Shown here piece after piece: positions 14,284-14,394 of a stretch of 14,394 nt of DNA. Origin of the DNA: Alphaproteobacteria bacterium (lineage in GTDB: Bacteria > Pseudomonadota > Alphaproteobacteria > RF32 > UBA3637); contig JAGBRF010000041.1 of assembly GCA_017632555.1 (NCBI GenBank), positions 1 through 14,394 on the forward strand. Reading direction: 5' to 3'. Each line of letters opens with the position of its first letter. Within the stretch, counting starts at the first letter, position 1. Both the position numbers and the translations under genes were made by a program. The notes below the pieces were generated by a model. It saw nothing but the letters and a program-made list of their open reading frames with translations. It made no database searches and had not been told where the DNA came from.

Positions 14284-14394
14284 TTATGGAATTATATGCA
14301 CAATCCGTTTGCCAATTCGGATAAACATACGCACGTCCAATTCTTCCAATAACGAGTTATCAATTAAAGCCGGATTGATTAAAGTTAAACGAAT
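14284..14394 (-). CDS. Unidentified protein, C-terminal end only
   Basis: Reading leftward from the window edge, an open frame of 36 codons ends in TAA (complement of 14284-14286), 1 bp beyond the virB11 stop on the other strand. The peptide contains NPALIDNSLLEELDVRMF followed by a short basic, hydrophobic end (IRIGKRIVHIIP). It looks like genuine coding sequence (no stops, sensible residue mix), and it fills what would otherwise be unexplained sequence with an end-to-end convergent arrangement, but I do not recognise the family. No signal or motif is visible in this fragment, and no terminator fits in the 1-bp gap, so transcripts of the two genes must overlap. Confidence 0.5.
   Translation of the reverse strand: MRLTLINPALIDNSLLEELDVRMFIRIGKRIVHIIP

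Overview
The window most likely comes from the chromosome of a moderately AT-rich alphaproteobacterium, probably from an uncultured, host-associated or protist-associated lineage. The best clue is the minus-strand block rplY (L25/Ctc) - pth - ychF, an order typical of Alphaproteobacteria. The tail of an epmA-like gene sits nearby. The lineage is inferred from gene order and protein style, not from a marker-gene comparison.

Left part (1-3081): the 3' end of an EpmA/GenX-type gene on + is followed by a minus-strand operon read from right to left: rplY, pth, ychF and a bacteriohemerythrin gene. Spacing is very tight: 3 bp between rplY and pth, an 11-bp pth/ychF overlap, and 16 bp between ychF and the hemerythrin gene. 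The operon ends in a hairpin plus T-run at 150-179. It starts from a good sigma70-like promoter (3053-3081), and its leader carries two hairpins, the second with the shape of an intrinsic terminator.

Right part (3194-14282): a divergent + strand operon encodes a type IV secretion system core in the classic virB7-virB8-virB9-virB10-virB11 order. It runs: a 58-aa lipoprotein (VirB7 position), a VirB8-like inner-membrane protein, a VirB9-like outer-membrane-complex protein ending in a SPOR-like peptidoglycan-binding domain, a giant 2411-aa VirB10-like protein, and a VirB11-like hexameric ATPase. Together they would make the envelope-spanning channel (VirB7/9/10), its inner-membrane assembly factor (VirB8) and a cytoplasmic motor (VirB11). 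No VirB4, VirB6, VirD4, relaxase or pilin gene is visible here, so the rest of the machine must be encoded elsewhere, or this is a stripped-down apparatus.

The most notable object is the VirB10-like protein. Between its single N-terminal membrane segment and its C-terminal VirB10 domain lies an Ig/ASH-like domain followed by about 1,700 residues of roughly one hundred 17-residue repeats (consensus DGxVVDxxGxVIGxVxx). Cysteines are rare in the repeat domain and strikingly placed: three pairs are each exactly 73 residues apart, and near the end a 73-residue (219-bp) unit, itself carrying two cysteines, is repeated three times. The architecture recalls Helicobacter CagY and Legionella DotG, which are also VirB10 proteins enlarged by repeats, but the repeat sequence is different.

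The last 111 bases hold the 3' end of an unrecognised minus-strand gene that converges on virB11 with a 1-bp gap.
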